Under the pieces are notes generated by a model. That model was given only the letters and a program-made list of their open reading frames with translations, made no database searches and was not told where the DNA came from. Source: Bimuria novae-zelandiae CBS 107.79 (Eukaryota > Ascomycota > Dothideomycetes > Pleosporales > Didymosphaeriaceae). Taken from it: DNA of 64,000 nt. The DNA lies in contig ML976659.1 in assembly GCA_010015655.1 (NCBI GenBank), positions 1-64,000 of the forward strand. Reading direction: 5' to 3'. This document shows, piece by piece, positions 24,449 through 36,474 of this stretch. Made by a program: the position numbers and the translations under genes. The stretch's first letter is position 1. Every line of letters starts with the position of its first letter.

Positions 24449-24925
24449 TATGCACATCGTTCTTTCAGTAGGGCATCTATAGTATCATACTGAAAGCATC
24501 CTGAGGTCGTTCGCGCGTCACGTGTTTGGGCTTAACATATGGTATTCTCGCTTTTGATGGTGTGGTATCAGTACAGTGTCCCCGTGGAAGCCTTGTGACG
24601 TGAACCAAGTGCTGGAGCACCACACTAATGCTGGGCTACTCTAATGATCAACAGTGATCTTGTTTCCCTGCACGACACTACCCTAACGGCCGGATGTGCA
24701 GACCCTCCAGTATGGAAGGATGTATTGCTTCCTGTTTGCGAGGTATTTGTTGAGCTGGCAAAGACTTGAGGGGAATACGAGTCGTTGCAGGGTTGTCAAA
24801 ATGGTCCGCCCGTGTTGGATACTGCGTCAACTCTATATCTAGGACACTACGAGTTCCTTAACAAACACTACCTCGAGGCAACTATCAAACTACATCTTTC
24901 AGTCTTTATTCAACGGCTACACATT
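24449..24925. other. Intergenic, promoter of EthD gene
   Basis: No coding signal is seen over 477 bp. Confidence 0.3.
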
Positions 24926-25770
24926 ATGGTCCACAACAAAATCAACGTACGTGTTCTGTTTCTGTGGCTTTCATACGTTAATATGAAGGCCCTTAGCACC
25001 ATTTCAACAACCCTCCTCTTGAATGGGATGCACGAGATAACTACCAGCGTCAGTAGCATCACAAGCTTTTCAATTTCAAAACTGACTGCAAGAAGCATGC
25101 ATCAAGCTCTCATTCTTCTTCAAGAAGCTTCCGGACGTTGATGACGACCACTTTCAGATGCACTACAACCATGTGCATGCCGACCTAATAGTGGCAGCAA
25201 AGCTGTTCCACGTTGTCAAAATACAACGATACGTTCAAGTGAGTGAATGTGAGGATATTTCGGGAGCGAAGTTAACGCGAGAAGACATATCAAACACAAG
25301 AGATGAAGGAGAAGATAAGAGCTGCTGGGATGGAGTTGCTTGACTACGACGCTTGCTCGCAAATATGGGACAGAGACTGGTTGGTATCTCACACTGTTCA
25401 CTGAGGCGCGATTTGACGATGCTACAGGGAAGACTGGGAGCGGTTCTCCACGAGTCCGGAATATGCGGCAGGTAAGCCAGAATGCTATTCACTTCTCATG
25501 GGCTCTGAGCTGACGAATGCAGCGTTGTTACCTGATGCCGATCGCTTCATGGACTACAAAACGAGTGGTATCAAAGTTTTCGCCGGGTAAATCCTCCCGT
25601 TGAGTGTAGTGAGCTACTATCAGTCCAGGTTAGATACTGACGAGCCCACCAGCCACGACAATATTGTGTTTGGAAAGGCGATTCCAAACTGTGATGCTAC
25701 GGATGGGCTCACCCGCGATATGGAGGCCTTTGAGCGGCAGGACTCCCATCAGGCCAACCAGTCAGGTTAG
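24926..25770 (+). CDS. EthD-domain protein
   Basis: A six-exon model (24926-24946, 25107-25238, 25285-25379, 25428-25471, 25523-25586, 25653-25770) gives 157 residues, in frame throughout. It matches the EthD fold pattern: LSFFFKKLPDVDDDHFQMHYNHVHADLI, HVVKIQRYVQ, DWEDWERFSTSPEYAA, LLPDADRFMDYKTSGIKVFAG, HDNIVFGKAIPN. Such ferredoxin-like dimers act as small dehydratases or decarboxylases, or assist degradation enzymes. Exon 1 (21 nt) and the GTTGGT donor of intron 3 are the weaker choices. The stop lies about 100 bp before AT-rich RIP DNA, so this is the last gene of the block, apparently intact. Confidence 0.75.
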
Positions 25771-26273
25771 AATGGCTTCTCTGTCACATTCATTAGCTTT
25801 GCACTACACGTGGGCCTTGAAATGTTTGATTTATCACTCGCTACACATTCACGAACTAAATGTCTTATTTTCTTAATTAAACTCTTAGGATAACGTATAT
25901 TTTTATATATTTTATATAACGTATTAGATTAGTACTTTAGTTAGATTAGTACCTTAGTTAGATTAGTGCTTTAGTTAGTTTTTCTTAGTAATATTAATTT
26001 TATCTTTCATTCATAATGCCTTTATAAAATAATACAATTCAAGCTAAATAATAAGACAGAATTAAACTTACCCAATGAACTTATTAAAATAATAATTTAA
26101 AAGCCTACGACGCGCTACTAATATATATAAGATATTATTTTTTATACTTATTAATTAACATAATAAAATGTAGTTTTACTAACTAAATACCTTAGTATAA
26201 TAAAATTTACTATAATTAAAGAGCTGACGCTTATTTAGTACATTTTAAATTCAAATTTATAATATTTTAGGCC
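25771..26273. other. AT-rich RIP DNA flanking the copia element
   Basis: Composition drops abruptly at about 25870. The sequence is a relic without readable motifs, and the copia element inserted into it. It includes a short 17-nt tandem repeat at 25923-25978. Confidence 0.5.
25923..25978. repeat. 17-nt tandem repeat, about 3 copies
   Basis: AGATTAGT recurs at 25926, 25943 and 25960, an exact 17-bp period, with only Y/R transitions between copies. Confidence 0.7.
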
Positions 26274-26278
26274 CTAAT

Positions 26279-26454
26279 TGTTAGATGTCACGTCTTAATG
26301 GATGTCCTGATGATTCGGGGGGTTGAATTGATGTATTGGGTTGTTCTTCCTATCTACGGGGTTCCCTTGGCAGGTTCTGTGTGTTCTCGGTTAATCCCTA
26401 GCCTTTTTCGGGCTACCCCTGATCCTCTAAACTTAATATGCTTTTTATCTAATA
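26279..26454 (-). repeat. copia 3' LTR
   Basis: 176 bp, starting TGTTAGATGTCACG and ending TCTAATA, which is a mutated TCTGACA. It is about 90 percent identical to the partner LTR; all differences I counted are transitions. Confidence 0.93.
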
Positions 26455-29400
26455 CACCCCCTTAGCTTAGAGCCGTTCGAGCTATGGCTAAGGTTATTAG
26501 ACAAGGGTGAGGTTATTAAGCTAGTCTTAAATCTCCTCTAAAGGTGCTTTATTAGCTACCTTTTAATCCCTTACCTCCACTAGTCCTAGTTGCTTCAGGA
26601 AGTTCTGCCACTAATTTACTAAGAGTGCTTTAGTTAAGCCGTCTGCAATTATCTCTACGGATTTAGTGTATTCTACCTTTATCCTTCCCCTAGTTACTTC
26701 CTGTTAGAGCTAGTAGTTATGTATATTAACGTGTTAAAGCTTCGTATGCAGCTTCGAGATCTCCTGCGTTATTAGCTAAATAGTTTACTAGTTGTTATAT
26801 TAGATTATAATAGTAGGGCTAGGTAGCTTAACTTTTAGTTCCTCTATTAATCTTAATATAAAGATGGCTTCCTTTGCGACTTGCGCCAGAGTAAGGAGCT
26901 TAGCTTCTATAGTTAACGTAGTAATAGTGTTTTGTTTACTTACACGCCATATAATAAGGCCATTAAACAGCTTAATAGCGTAGCCTTACGAGCTCTTACA
27001 GTCTAGAGTGTTATCTATAAATAAGGCATTACTTGCTACCTGCAAGGATTCGCCTCCTCTAAGTTAAAGTGTCTTCTACTTTATTTTGTTAAGGTACAGC
27101 AAGGCTTGGTTAGCCGCATGATAATGTTCTAGACTAGGATTTAATAAGAATCTCGCTAGCCTTAAGGTTGCGAATGCAATATCTAGTTAGGTACTAATAA
27201 TTATATATAGGAGTAATCCAATCTTACGTTGGTATTTATTAATCTTTATAAGCGAAGCCAGCCCTTTTTTTAGCTTAAGCTCCCCTATGCCTATTAGGGT
27301 GTTATATCGGATTATTTAGTTATTAACCAGCTGGCTGATTTTGTCACAGTATGCGGTCTAGGAGAGTTAAATAAGTTAGTTTTACTAATCTCTAATTACT
27401 TTAATTCCTAAGAACTATAGTAGGTCTTCTTCGCCTGTTATTAAGTATTTCTTCCTAAGTTATTTTATAACTTGCTAAGCTTAGCTAGCTTTGTCTTAGT
27501 GGTGCGCAATGATAATGTTGTCTACGTAAAAGAAGATAATAATATTATCTTTAATTATATAGCATGGCTTATAGGGCACGGTCTAGAAACTAAACTTAAT
27601 AAGCGTAGCTATAAACTTTTTTTACTAAAGAAGTAGTGAGATTCGCAGTTCGTAGAGTGCCTTCTAGACTTTAAGGATAGTACTAGGTTTTTGATATCCA
27701 GGCGGCATGCGCATGTAGACTTCTCGATCTAGTGATACATGTATAAACGCGTTAGTAACGTTATATTGTATAAGTTTAAGGTTATATTTAGCAGTAATTG
27801 TTATAAGTAAGCGAAAGGATCTTCTGGCTAATATTGCTGCGTAGGTGTCCTGGGAGGTTATATTGCGTTATTAGTCTCCTCTAACTACCAGTCGCGCTTT
27901 GCACTTAATAAACTGGTAATATTTATTAAACTTGTACACATACACCTATATATAGTCTAGGATTTGTTGGCCTATTGCCTTTACTGTCTTGTACGGTACT
28001 TCTATCTAGGATTAGGTAATTCTGTAACTGTCTAGATGCGATTACTGCGCTTCCCGGAATAATTCTCCTATTAGATGTTAGTTAAGGTCTATTTTACAAG
28101 TGGGTGGCGGAGGTAACTATAATTAGTGAATCTTAACGCCCTTTGCTAGTAGTCTTTTTATTTAGGCTTTGTTAATCGTGTTCTTATTGTGTTTTCCAAC
28201 CCTTCCTACTTTCGTTCCTGCCATGAAAGCTGCTGCCCAGGAGACTGTCTTAGATAAAGTAATCTCGAGTAGGTTTATATTTTCCCTTATCATTAGCTAT
28301 GCTAGCAGAGCTGCAGGTAGTAGAGTTAAAGGTAGTATTAGGTAGTGATCTCTAATCTTCCTTCCTTAATAGTAGCCCGGTGGGTCTACTTCGTCCTCTA
28401 TAGGTAATTCGTTTTCTGCAATATCGTCTTCGTAGAATAATTTAGTTTCTAGTTAGTGCACTGGTGGTGGTAGCTTAATTATCTTAATATATATAGCTAT
28501 CTTAGCCAGCGTATTATGCATAACGTTGTCTATTAGATCCTCTATCTTCCTATTAAAAATTATATTTTTATTAAATACGACGTCTCGCGTGCTGATAACC
28601 TTGGCTAGCGTTAGTATCTATATTTAGTAAATATTTAATAACTAGTATCTAATAAGGTATCTAATCCATGCTTTAGGGTTAAGTCGTTATAGTCTCGATT
28701 TTCCACGATAGGTATTATTTATTATAGCGAATACTTTGCATCCGTACGCCTTCAGGTAGGCTAAGTTTAGTTTCTTAATAGACGTAACAATCCTATTAGC
28801 TAGTAATACTCGTGTGAAGAATATCTCGTATAGTGTTTTCTAGTTATTCGTGTAGTTTGGCGTTCGATTATATAGATACACTCTAGCTCTTGTAATTTCA
28901 GGCTAGAGTTCCTATAGAAGGTTTGCGTCCAGACGCATTACGCGAGATTTTTCTTTATTTACGCCCCCTAAGCGTTTAGCGCTGCTATTTTAAGCTTACG
29001 TGTTTAGTGCTAAAGGCTTAATAATTATGCCTAGGCTTTTTAGCCACCGCTCGACTTCGGGTTTAACTATAGTAATCTTATTGTCCGTTTTAATAACTTT
29101 TAGAGTGATGTCATATTGGTTCTTAAGAAATCCAAAGAAGATTATTAATGTCTTAATAATTAACCTTGCCGTTTGGTTATCCGTGAAGTAGAAGTCCTAT
29201 TAGAGACTGGAATATCTGTCCGTAACGAGCATCTGGCTCTTCTCTTTGTTGAACGATGGTGATTCGTAGGTGTGGAAATTAATAAAAAGCCTTTCTACGG
29301 GTCCTTACTTATTGATCCTAGGTGCGTGGCTTATCTGCCTTTGCATCTTTACTCTTCTATATAAGTTGCACTCTACTATTATAATTCCCTTAACGCGCAC

Positions 29401-31311
29401 CCCCTTAGCTCGCTGCACTAGGTGCTTAATTATAGCAGGTCCTGGATAACTAAGCCTTTTGTGCCATAGGAGGGCTAATACTCTTTAAGGTCGTTATTAC
29501 GTTTAAGAATTATAGGAATGCGTATAGTGCGCTGCATAGTGCACGGGTTAGTGTTCTAATACCTATTATCTATAAATTTTAGTAAGCTCTTTAATAGTTG
29601 TTCTATTTGGTTGCTTTAGGGTAGTGGGCTCTAATTAGGTATCTTACTAGAATTCCTTCTGCCTTAGCACTTGGAAGGAGACTAAGTTATATAGCATGTC
29701 TAGGCATATTGCTACGTTATGTAGTACTAGTCTTTTAGCTCCCTGTTTATATTTTAGGTTTAAGATAACAGTTCTATATCCCTTTACCTAGATTTAAGTA
29801 TTGCCTGCCTATATAAAGTCGCCTTGTATAGGTAGCTAATAGTTCTAAATCTAGTTAGGGTCGTTCGTGATGTGGCACGTCGAGCCCGAGTTAAGAATAA
29901 AAGAACGCCGAAGAGGATAGTTAAATTAGTCTATAATAAAGGTCGCAGAATAGGTGGCTTGCACCTTTAAAATCTATCTTCTATTTAGTTACTAATTAGT
30001 AATCTCTAGAGTTAGGGTATAGGAATTCTTAAAGGATAGAGTCTTAGTTCTAGGTCTACTTTAAGCTCTTAGTAGACTTTAAAAATCGGCATCGTGCTCT
30101 TGTTTTAGAGCAACGTATTTAGCTATTCTTAGGTTTGGCTCTTACTATTCTAGTGCTTTGTCCGGGTAGAGATAGAAGTATTCCCTAATAGGGTGTCTTA
30201 TATTGTAGGCCGGGCACTTAGCAGTTTTGTTAGTGCCTACTCTAGCAGGTTTACCATAATTAGCGTCCGCTTTAGCGGAGTTACTACTACCTTGTTAAGG
30301 GTTTAAAGAGCTTAAAGGTGCACGATCATTATCCTTTACAGCTATATATTAATGTTAAGGTCTACCCTATTTTATACCCTAAGAGTTTCCTGTTTCTACA
30401 TGTTAGGGATCCCCTTGCATGCTCTAGGCAGCTTGGCTACTTTTAGCGAGATAAGATAAGTCTTCTATTACGAACGCTGCCTTTTGGCTTCTATTTCGCG
30501 TTATTAGATAATTTAGCATTATATATTCTTAGAAACGTCCTATTATGTCCTTTTAGTCCATGCCAGGTAGGTCCTTTCTATTTAATTGGAAGGTTGCAGC
30601 CTATACTAGAGCTATCTTATTTACTGCTAATATAAAGTCTATAGCCACAGGATTAAATTGTGTAGTATTAGACACGTTTAGTGTCTTAGCCTCTATTACG
30701 GCATAATTATATTTAGTAAGCTATGTGTCCTAGTTATTTACTGTGCGTAGAGGCTTTAACAAGCTATAGTATTACTGTCGCGCTTACTCTTGTTCAAACT
30801 TAGAGGTAACTCCTACTTTTACTTTTAGCTTTATAATCTATTCTTTAATAGTAGTATCTAGGAGATAGTAAGTGCGTTGTAGATACGGTGCTACTAATAA
30901 CTAGATAAATACTACGATCTGCTACAAACTTGCGACTTTAGTCTTATACTTTGTGTACTGCATCTTGTATTTCTCTATCCGGAGTTTATAGAGGTCTAAA
31001 TCCTCTTTATAGCTCTTTAGTCCAGCGGACAAAAGTTCAGATAGTCTTAATAGTAAGACGCCGTCTAGAAGGGTTGCGGCTAGCGTATAGTCTGCCGTCT
31101 CGGGTAGCTCGGGCTTAAATGGCTCCGTGAGTGGGGTAATCGCTGAATCGGGGTCAACTTACGCCTATGTATTGTATGCGACGTAGCAGGCTTGTAGTTA
31201 GTTAAGCTAGCTACGGTATTTAGTGTTATCGCGAAGAATAATCGTTCCGTTAGTTTAATTTAGGTTTTAGGTTGCTATTTTCGCTCTTGTTAAGGCAGTG
31301 AGACTCTTAAT

Positions 31312-31487
31312 TATTAGATATCACGTCTTAATAGATATCCTAATAATTCGGGGGGTTAAATTAATATATTAGGTTGTTCTTCCTGTCTACGGGGTTCCCT
31401 CGGCAGGTTCTGTGTGTTCTCGGTTAATCCCTGGCCTTTTTCGGGCTACCCCTGATCCTCCGAACTTGATATGCTTTTTATCTGACA
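31312..31487 (-). repeat. copia 5' LTR
   Basis: 176 bp, starting TATTAGATATCACG (a mutated TG start) and ending TCTGACA. It is followed by the target duplication CTAAT. Confidence 0.93.
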
Positions 31488-31492
31488 CTAAT

Positions 31493-32357
31493 AGTGTACG
31501 ATAAAATTTCATAAACTAATAGTAAAATAAAAGCTTTATATTATATAGGCCTAAACTACAAATATTCTAAAATTAAATAAAAAAATAAAAAAAAAATAAA
31601 AATAAAGGAATTTAAAAGTAATAACTGCATGGTTTTATTTTGTAGAGAATATAAAGCTAAATATAATGTATAAAATAGAAATATTTATAATTTTAATAAA
31701 ACTAGCTTCTTAATAGGCGTTATTAAGTTTATGAATGTTATTTAGAGGTTTAAAAAGTCGTGCTTAACCAGCTCTTATTTGGCTTGGTAACTATAAGTAA
31801 ATAATAGTTATTTAAAGTATTTACGCTATAGAATGCGCTAATTTACCCTTTATTATTTAAGAAAAATATGTTTATATCTTATTATAGTAACGTATTCCAC
31901 ATGCGAGCTGCGCACCCGGACGTGCTACGCACTTTTTCTTAGTAACACTAACTTATACTTCTTAATTATCGCTATTACTATTAATACTATCTAAAAATAA
32001 CCTACTAAAAGTAATATCTAATTTAAAAAATAGCCTTTTAGCCTTTTAGCAGATTTATATATTATACTTTAGCTTATTATACTTACTATAAAGCCTTTAG
32101 TGCTGCGTGCTACTCTCTTTACTATCCTCCTTACTTACTTATAAGCGCTGCCTCTTCGCAGGACGCTCTTTTATAGCTACTAGCTATAGTCCTTCTGCAG
32201 CAAGTAGTGTTCCTCTAGTCTATATACGTGTCCTTTTACGTAATTTCTACTTTATATAAGCTACATTTACCTCCTTAAGCTTTTAATTTAAGTCTTTATT
32301 ATCTTAAACTTATACGCTATCTTTTACGGAAAAGGAGACGTAGGGTCCAACGCCAAA
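31493..32357. other. AT-rich RIP DNA right of copia
   Basis: Continuation of the older relic into which the copia element inserted. No motif is readable. Normal composition resumes at about 32335, inside the 3' flank of the regulator gene. Confidence 0.5.
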
Positions 32358-35274
32358 CTAGTTCAAGAGACTCCCAAACCCCATCCCATACGCCGACTGC
32401 TGCGGCGGAAAGCCGTCAAGATCACTGCCTACATCGACGCCATTGCTGGCGTTCCACTCCCTTCCCCAATCACCACCTCCATTGCCCAGACTTAGGAAGT
32501 CCAGGTTTGTCATATCGCCGCCATCCGTCAGGGCATTCATCTCCGGGAAATGCACATTCGCCAGATTATTGATCGATTCCGAAGTATCCAGCTCCGCGCC
32601 CATCCACGCATTACGGGAACCAGACGTTGATAAAGCCGCAGTGGAAGGTGTGTCTAGACCATGTGAGAGCGCAGGCGTATTTTCGGATATAGGTGGGCAT
32701 GAAGAAATCTCTGAGCGAGGCGTCACCATGATGAAACCATCTGAGTGCTCCGAATCAGCATCCCAGCGATGCGGGGCTGGAGGCGGATTAATACGTAGGT
32801 CGATATTGGCCACGCTTGAGGCCATGCTCGTGGTTCGCTTCTTACTGGTACCTGTGCCGGCTCGCGGCCGGTTCATCTGCCGTTTCTTGTACATGGGAAC
32901 GTCCGCAGCGTCATTGGTGGAGCCGCGACGTGCGGGCACGACCGCTGATTTCGGCTTGTAGAGCTGGAAGTCGTTTGCTACGGGGCCGCCGCGCAGCTCG
33001 ATCATGACGGCGCGGAGAACAATTGCCATGCGCTCGGCAGGTTGGTAGGTTACAGCCATGTCGTTCAGCGCGGCGGAGAGACATTCGAGGTATTGCATGT
33101 TGTTGTTCCGATCAGTTTCGTTCTTGATGAAAGCCAGTGCGGCTACTAGAGCAGTCGCAGCGGTGCCCTACAGACCGTTAGTTGCTGCTACACCGAATAG
33201 GACCTATAGCATGACTGTGGTCCCACTTACAGCATGTTGCAGCCCGGTGACGAAAATCTGCTTGGTGTCGAATCGCTGGCGATGCTGCCAGAAGATCCTC
33301 GCAACCCGGATAGCGTGCTTAGTACACACCGTCCTCGACAGCCTAGAGAAGTGGTCGTCTGGACCGTTCCCTTCGTAACCCTGGCTGCTCTGATCATCGT
33401 ACATAGCAAACGGTCGATGAAGCAAGATCAGAGAGCTGTGGTACTGTTGATGTAGCAAGAAGAACGAAAAAGGCGCTGTCGCAATGTTCGCCGGCGTCCA
33501 ACGAAGCTGTTCCGGAAGACGGGCGTACCAGGTGCTAAATTCGCGATCTAACGCTGCCATACGGAGATACTGGTTGCGGTCGATGGACTCGGTGTTCTGC
33601 TTCAGCGGATCCATGTTCTCGGTAATCTTGCCAGCTAGCTCCATCAGATCGATGAGTGCTTCGTAGGTCTGTGTTTCTAAGCTCTTTTCGGGACCGACGG
33701 GCCTACATGTGCCTAAACGCTCGAACTGTTTAGACAGATTGTAGATCTCTAGATCAGCGCTCTTCATGCCAGTTGGCCGACCAAGAAAGAGTGCCCAATA
33801 CTGTTGTGTTTGTCAGCCCAGGGATTTTTCAAGACCGCTCGTGATGACTGCGCAACACCTACCTTATCGTACATGACGCATGCCCAGAGGGTCATCTGTC
33901 GGATTTCTACCTCGCGTTGTGGAAGTCCAGAAAGTCGTGAGTCCAGGTGCAGCCCGATATCGAAAGCAAGACGGACAGCGAGGCCCGAGTAGAGCCACCC
34001 CAAGTTATCGCGACCAACTGCTTCGAATTAGCTTAGACGACACGCCGCAGACTCCGCGCCACTTACCACCACACTCCAAATCACCTAAAAGCAGCATAGC
34101 AACCACAGTAGGAATACCACCCGGCCTCTCTAGTTCATGATCAAGCATGTACTTCGCTTCTCGATGCAGCGTGCTCTCCATCTGCGACAAAGAGATCTTC
34201 TTCATATCCGAACGCTGCTTATCCGCATGTCGGTATCCAATCGCCAGAACACAAACATGCAGAAACCCAGAATAGAACTGCGTCCGCCCTGCCTCTCGAT
34301 CTTGTTCAAAGGCTTCCCGATGCAAAACATGGATGACAGAGTTGTAGCACTGCCAGAACATCTCCATGAGATAATCGTACGTCTCAAGTGGTAGTGGCCT
34401 GATGATTTTATCGGCTCTACGTGCTTGCTCAGAGAGTTGCTGCTCGGACTCCATTGGATTGCCATGCTCCGAATGGACGTGGCAGTTCGTTGTGGGACCA
34501 AAGTATCGCAGGCGACCGCTGAGTTGATCAAAACTCAAATGTCCGCGAGTCGATAATAATCTGCTAACCATGCCGTCCCGCTTAGGTGGTGGAAGCATAG
34601 ATGGCGAACCAGCGCTATCCGCGTCGCCGTAAGGGCTCTGCTCTTGTTCAATGTGCTCGACATCGAAATACTCTTGTAGGCTTGGTTGGCTACCTGGGCT
34701 CGACTGGTCCTGTTGGTTTTGTTGATGCTGTTGTGCCTCTGTCTTCCGGTCGCTTGGGGAGGGTTCCTGTTCCTGTTCCCCGTGGCGGGTCTTCGGCGGG
34801 TGTTGTGCTGGTGGTGCTTCGACACCTTGGTCTTTCAACATGTTCTCTAGAAGCGCTACTCGATCGGTCAAGCTACACATATAGGCTCTGGAGATCGGCC
34901 TAGAGCATATCAGCTAATAGCAATCCACAAACTTTTGCGAACCTACCGTCTTCTTTCGTCATCGTTCTTGATTATACACTCTACGCCCGACCGTTTACAT
35001 TGCGTGCACTCCTTCTCACCGGGAGGTACAACGCACTGCCATGGTTAGCGCTATCATCCGAAACTTGGGACATGCATACTCTAATTCGTCGATCGCGACA
35101 CGAAGCGCAGGCTACTGACGCCCTGTGGCGAGACTTCTGAGTCTTCGGAGCCTGCTGTGACCCGTTCTGACTCTGGCCCTTGGTGGTGTCCCCGTCAGCC
35201 TTCAAGTCTTGAGTCTCGGACTGCCGCTTCATCGTATCCGTATCCAGATCCGTAGTAGTCATCGTTTCACTCAT
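32358..35274 (-). CDS. Zn2Cys6 transcription factor
   Basis: Six exons (35080-35274, 34947-35035, 34067-34899, 33863-34017, 33231-33800, 32358-33167), 883 residues. The zinc cluster CASCRDRRIR-CVVPPGEKECTQCKRSGVEC is split by a 44-nt intron; a short coiled-coil linker (LTDRVALLENMLKDQ) follows. The middle homology region has the canonical VGRDNLGWLYSGLAVRLAFDIGLHL, LWACVMYDKYWALFLGRPTGM and ARIFWQHRQRFD. The N-terminus is Thr/Asp/Gln-rich and the C-terminus is rich in Pro, Ser and Asn. It sits at the copia boundary and leads, on the same strand, from the BVMO and ligase genes; a role as their local regulator is inference. Confidence 0.92.
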
Positions 35275-36474
35275 GCTTCCTGTTGCTCTGGGTATCGTAT
35301 GGAAGTTCAAAGTCTGACAAAGCGGATAAGGTCATGAAAAGATAGGGAATTGCGGGGAAACTGGGGAAGTCTGCACGGAAGACCAAACATGAAAATATAG
35401 CATCGTGGATCAGGGTCGACTCGAACTCCTAGGCCTAGTCGGACGCTTGGCTGATTTAGTTGCTGGTGAAATGGCGCAGCCTGATCCATGGTAGCGCGGG
35501 GCCTCACCTCCACATGGTCAATGGCAGTGCTTGTGCTATCGCGCACGAAAGTGGTGTACGAATCTCGGCCGTGACGGATGCTCGGTATCAAGCCCACTCT
35601 CGGCGCGAGCACCAGTGCCCTGAAGGAGACTGCTCCAATGGAGGATCAGCTACTCGTGGCGGCTTTGCCTCGAGGCGAGCTGAGGGCATCCCTGCCCACC
35701 AAACCATAGATGCGTTGCTGCTAGTGCATCCTGGACAGGTTCACAGGGGGACCTCGGGTGCGCTGAAATCACAGGTCTCGCCCTGGCAAGGGCGAACGAG
35801 ACGGAAGGGTCCAATCAAACTATGCTGGAACGACATTGGCAGCCCCAAGCCACGGACCTGGAAGTTATTGCCGCTAGAAAGCCACACGTAGGATGTTAGC
35901 ACGAGTCGTGCGGCCTGTGAAAGTGGTAGATCCGGGGTCAAACGTAGTCAGGCCGCGGGTGCGGGGATTCCATCATGCATGGCACCCATGCTGACATATA
36001 CGCGCGTGTGTACTCCCTGATTCGTCCTGTCAACCTTTCGTGCGGAGTATGGAGGAGAAGCAGTTCGAGCCAAGGAACGCCCATCTGTCGCGAGGCGGGC
36101 GGTGGTTCAGCTATCTCACGTATGCGGCATTTAACATCACGACTAGGCGTATAGGATGCATGAAGTGGTCGTACCGAGCGTATTGAGCACCGACGCCAAC
36201 ATCGACCTGGTTGTCCTGGGGAGCGCGTTTGGGAAAATAAAAATATTATTGAAGCGAATCGTGCTAGACAAAAAGTCATGGAGATGCGATGGGAAGCTGA
36301 ACAACTCTACAGTACTGTCTCGAAGTACCACAGTGGCAACTCCCGACAGTCCGAGGAAAGCGAAGCTGAAATTGGCAGCAGACAGCAGAAAGGCCGCAAT
36401 GACGCCGCGGTGGAACACCGGTATGCAGAGAAAAATGGACTGATGACAGGCTCGCGCGTCAACAAGTGATATGC
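35275..36474. other. 1.2-kb intergenic upstream of regulator
   Basis: A 143-codon ORF and others here show no motif and no fungal intron context. Likely promoter of the regulator and 3' flank of the BVMO. Confidence 0.4.

Larger units (their letters stand above)
26274..31492 (-). mobile_element. Ty1/copia LTR retrotransposon, complete but RIP-inactivated
   Basis: The element spans 26279-31487 between two 176-bp LTRs and is flanked by the duplication CTAAT (26274-26278 and 31488-31492). LTR ends follow TGTTAGA...TCTGACA. On the minus strand reverse transcriptase reads FYVDNIIIAHH at about 27500-27535 (normally YVDD). RNase H reads WRVSKQNTITTLTIEAKLL at about 26890-26950. A gag zinc knuckle reads KCPAYNIRHP near 30200 with its second Cys changed to Tyr. 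The purine run AAGGGGGTG beside the left LTR is the polypurine tract. Gag-to-RNase H order confirms the orientation. Many TAG/TAA stops make it non-autonomous. Confidence 0.95.

Noticed and set aside
24785..25141. 118-codon plus-strand ORF at the EthD locus
   Set aside because: It covers the first EthD intron in another frame; the spliced EthD model explains the region better.
35460..35891. 143-codon plus-strand ORF upstream of the Zn2Cys6 gene
   Set aside because: No motif, irregular composition, no homologous features recognised.
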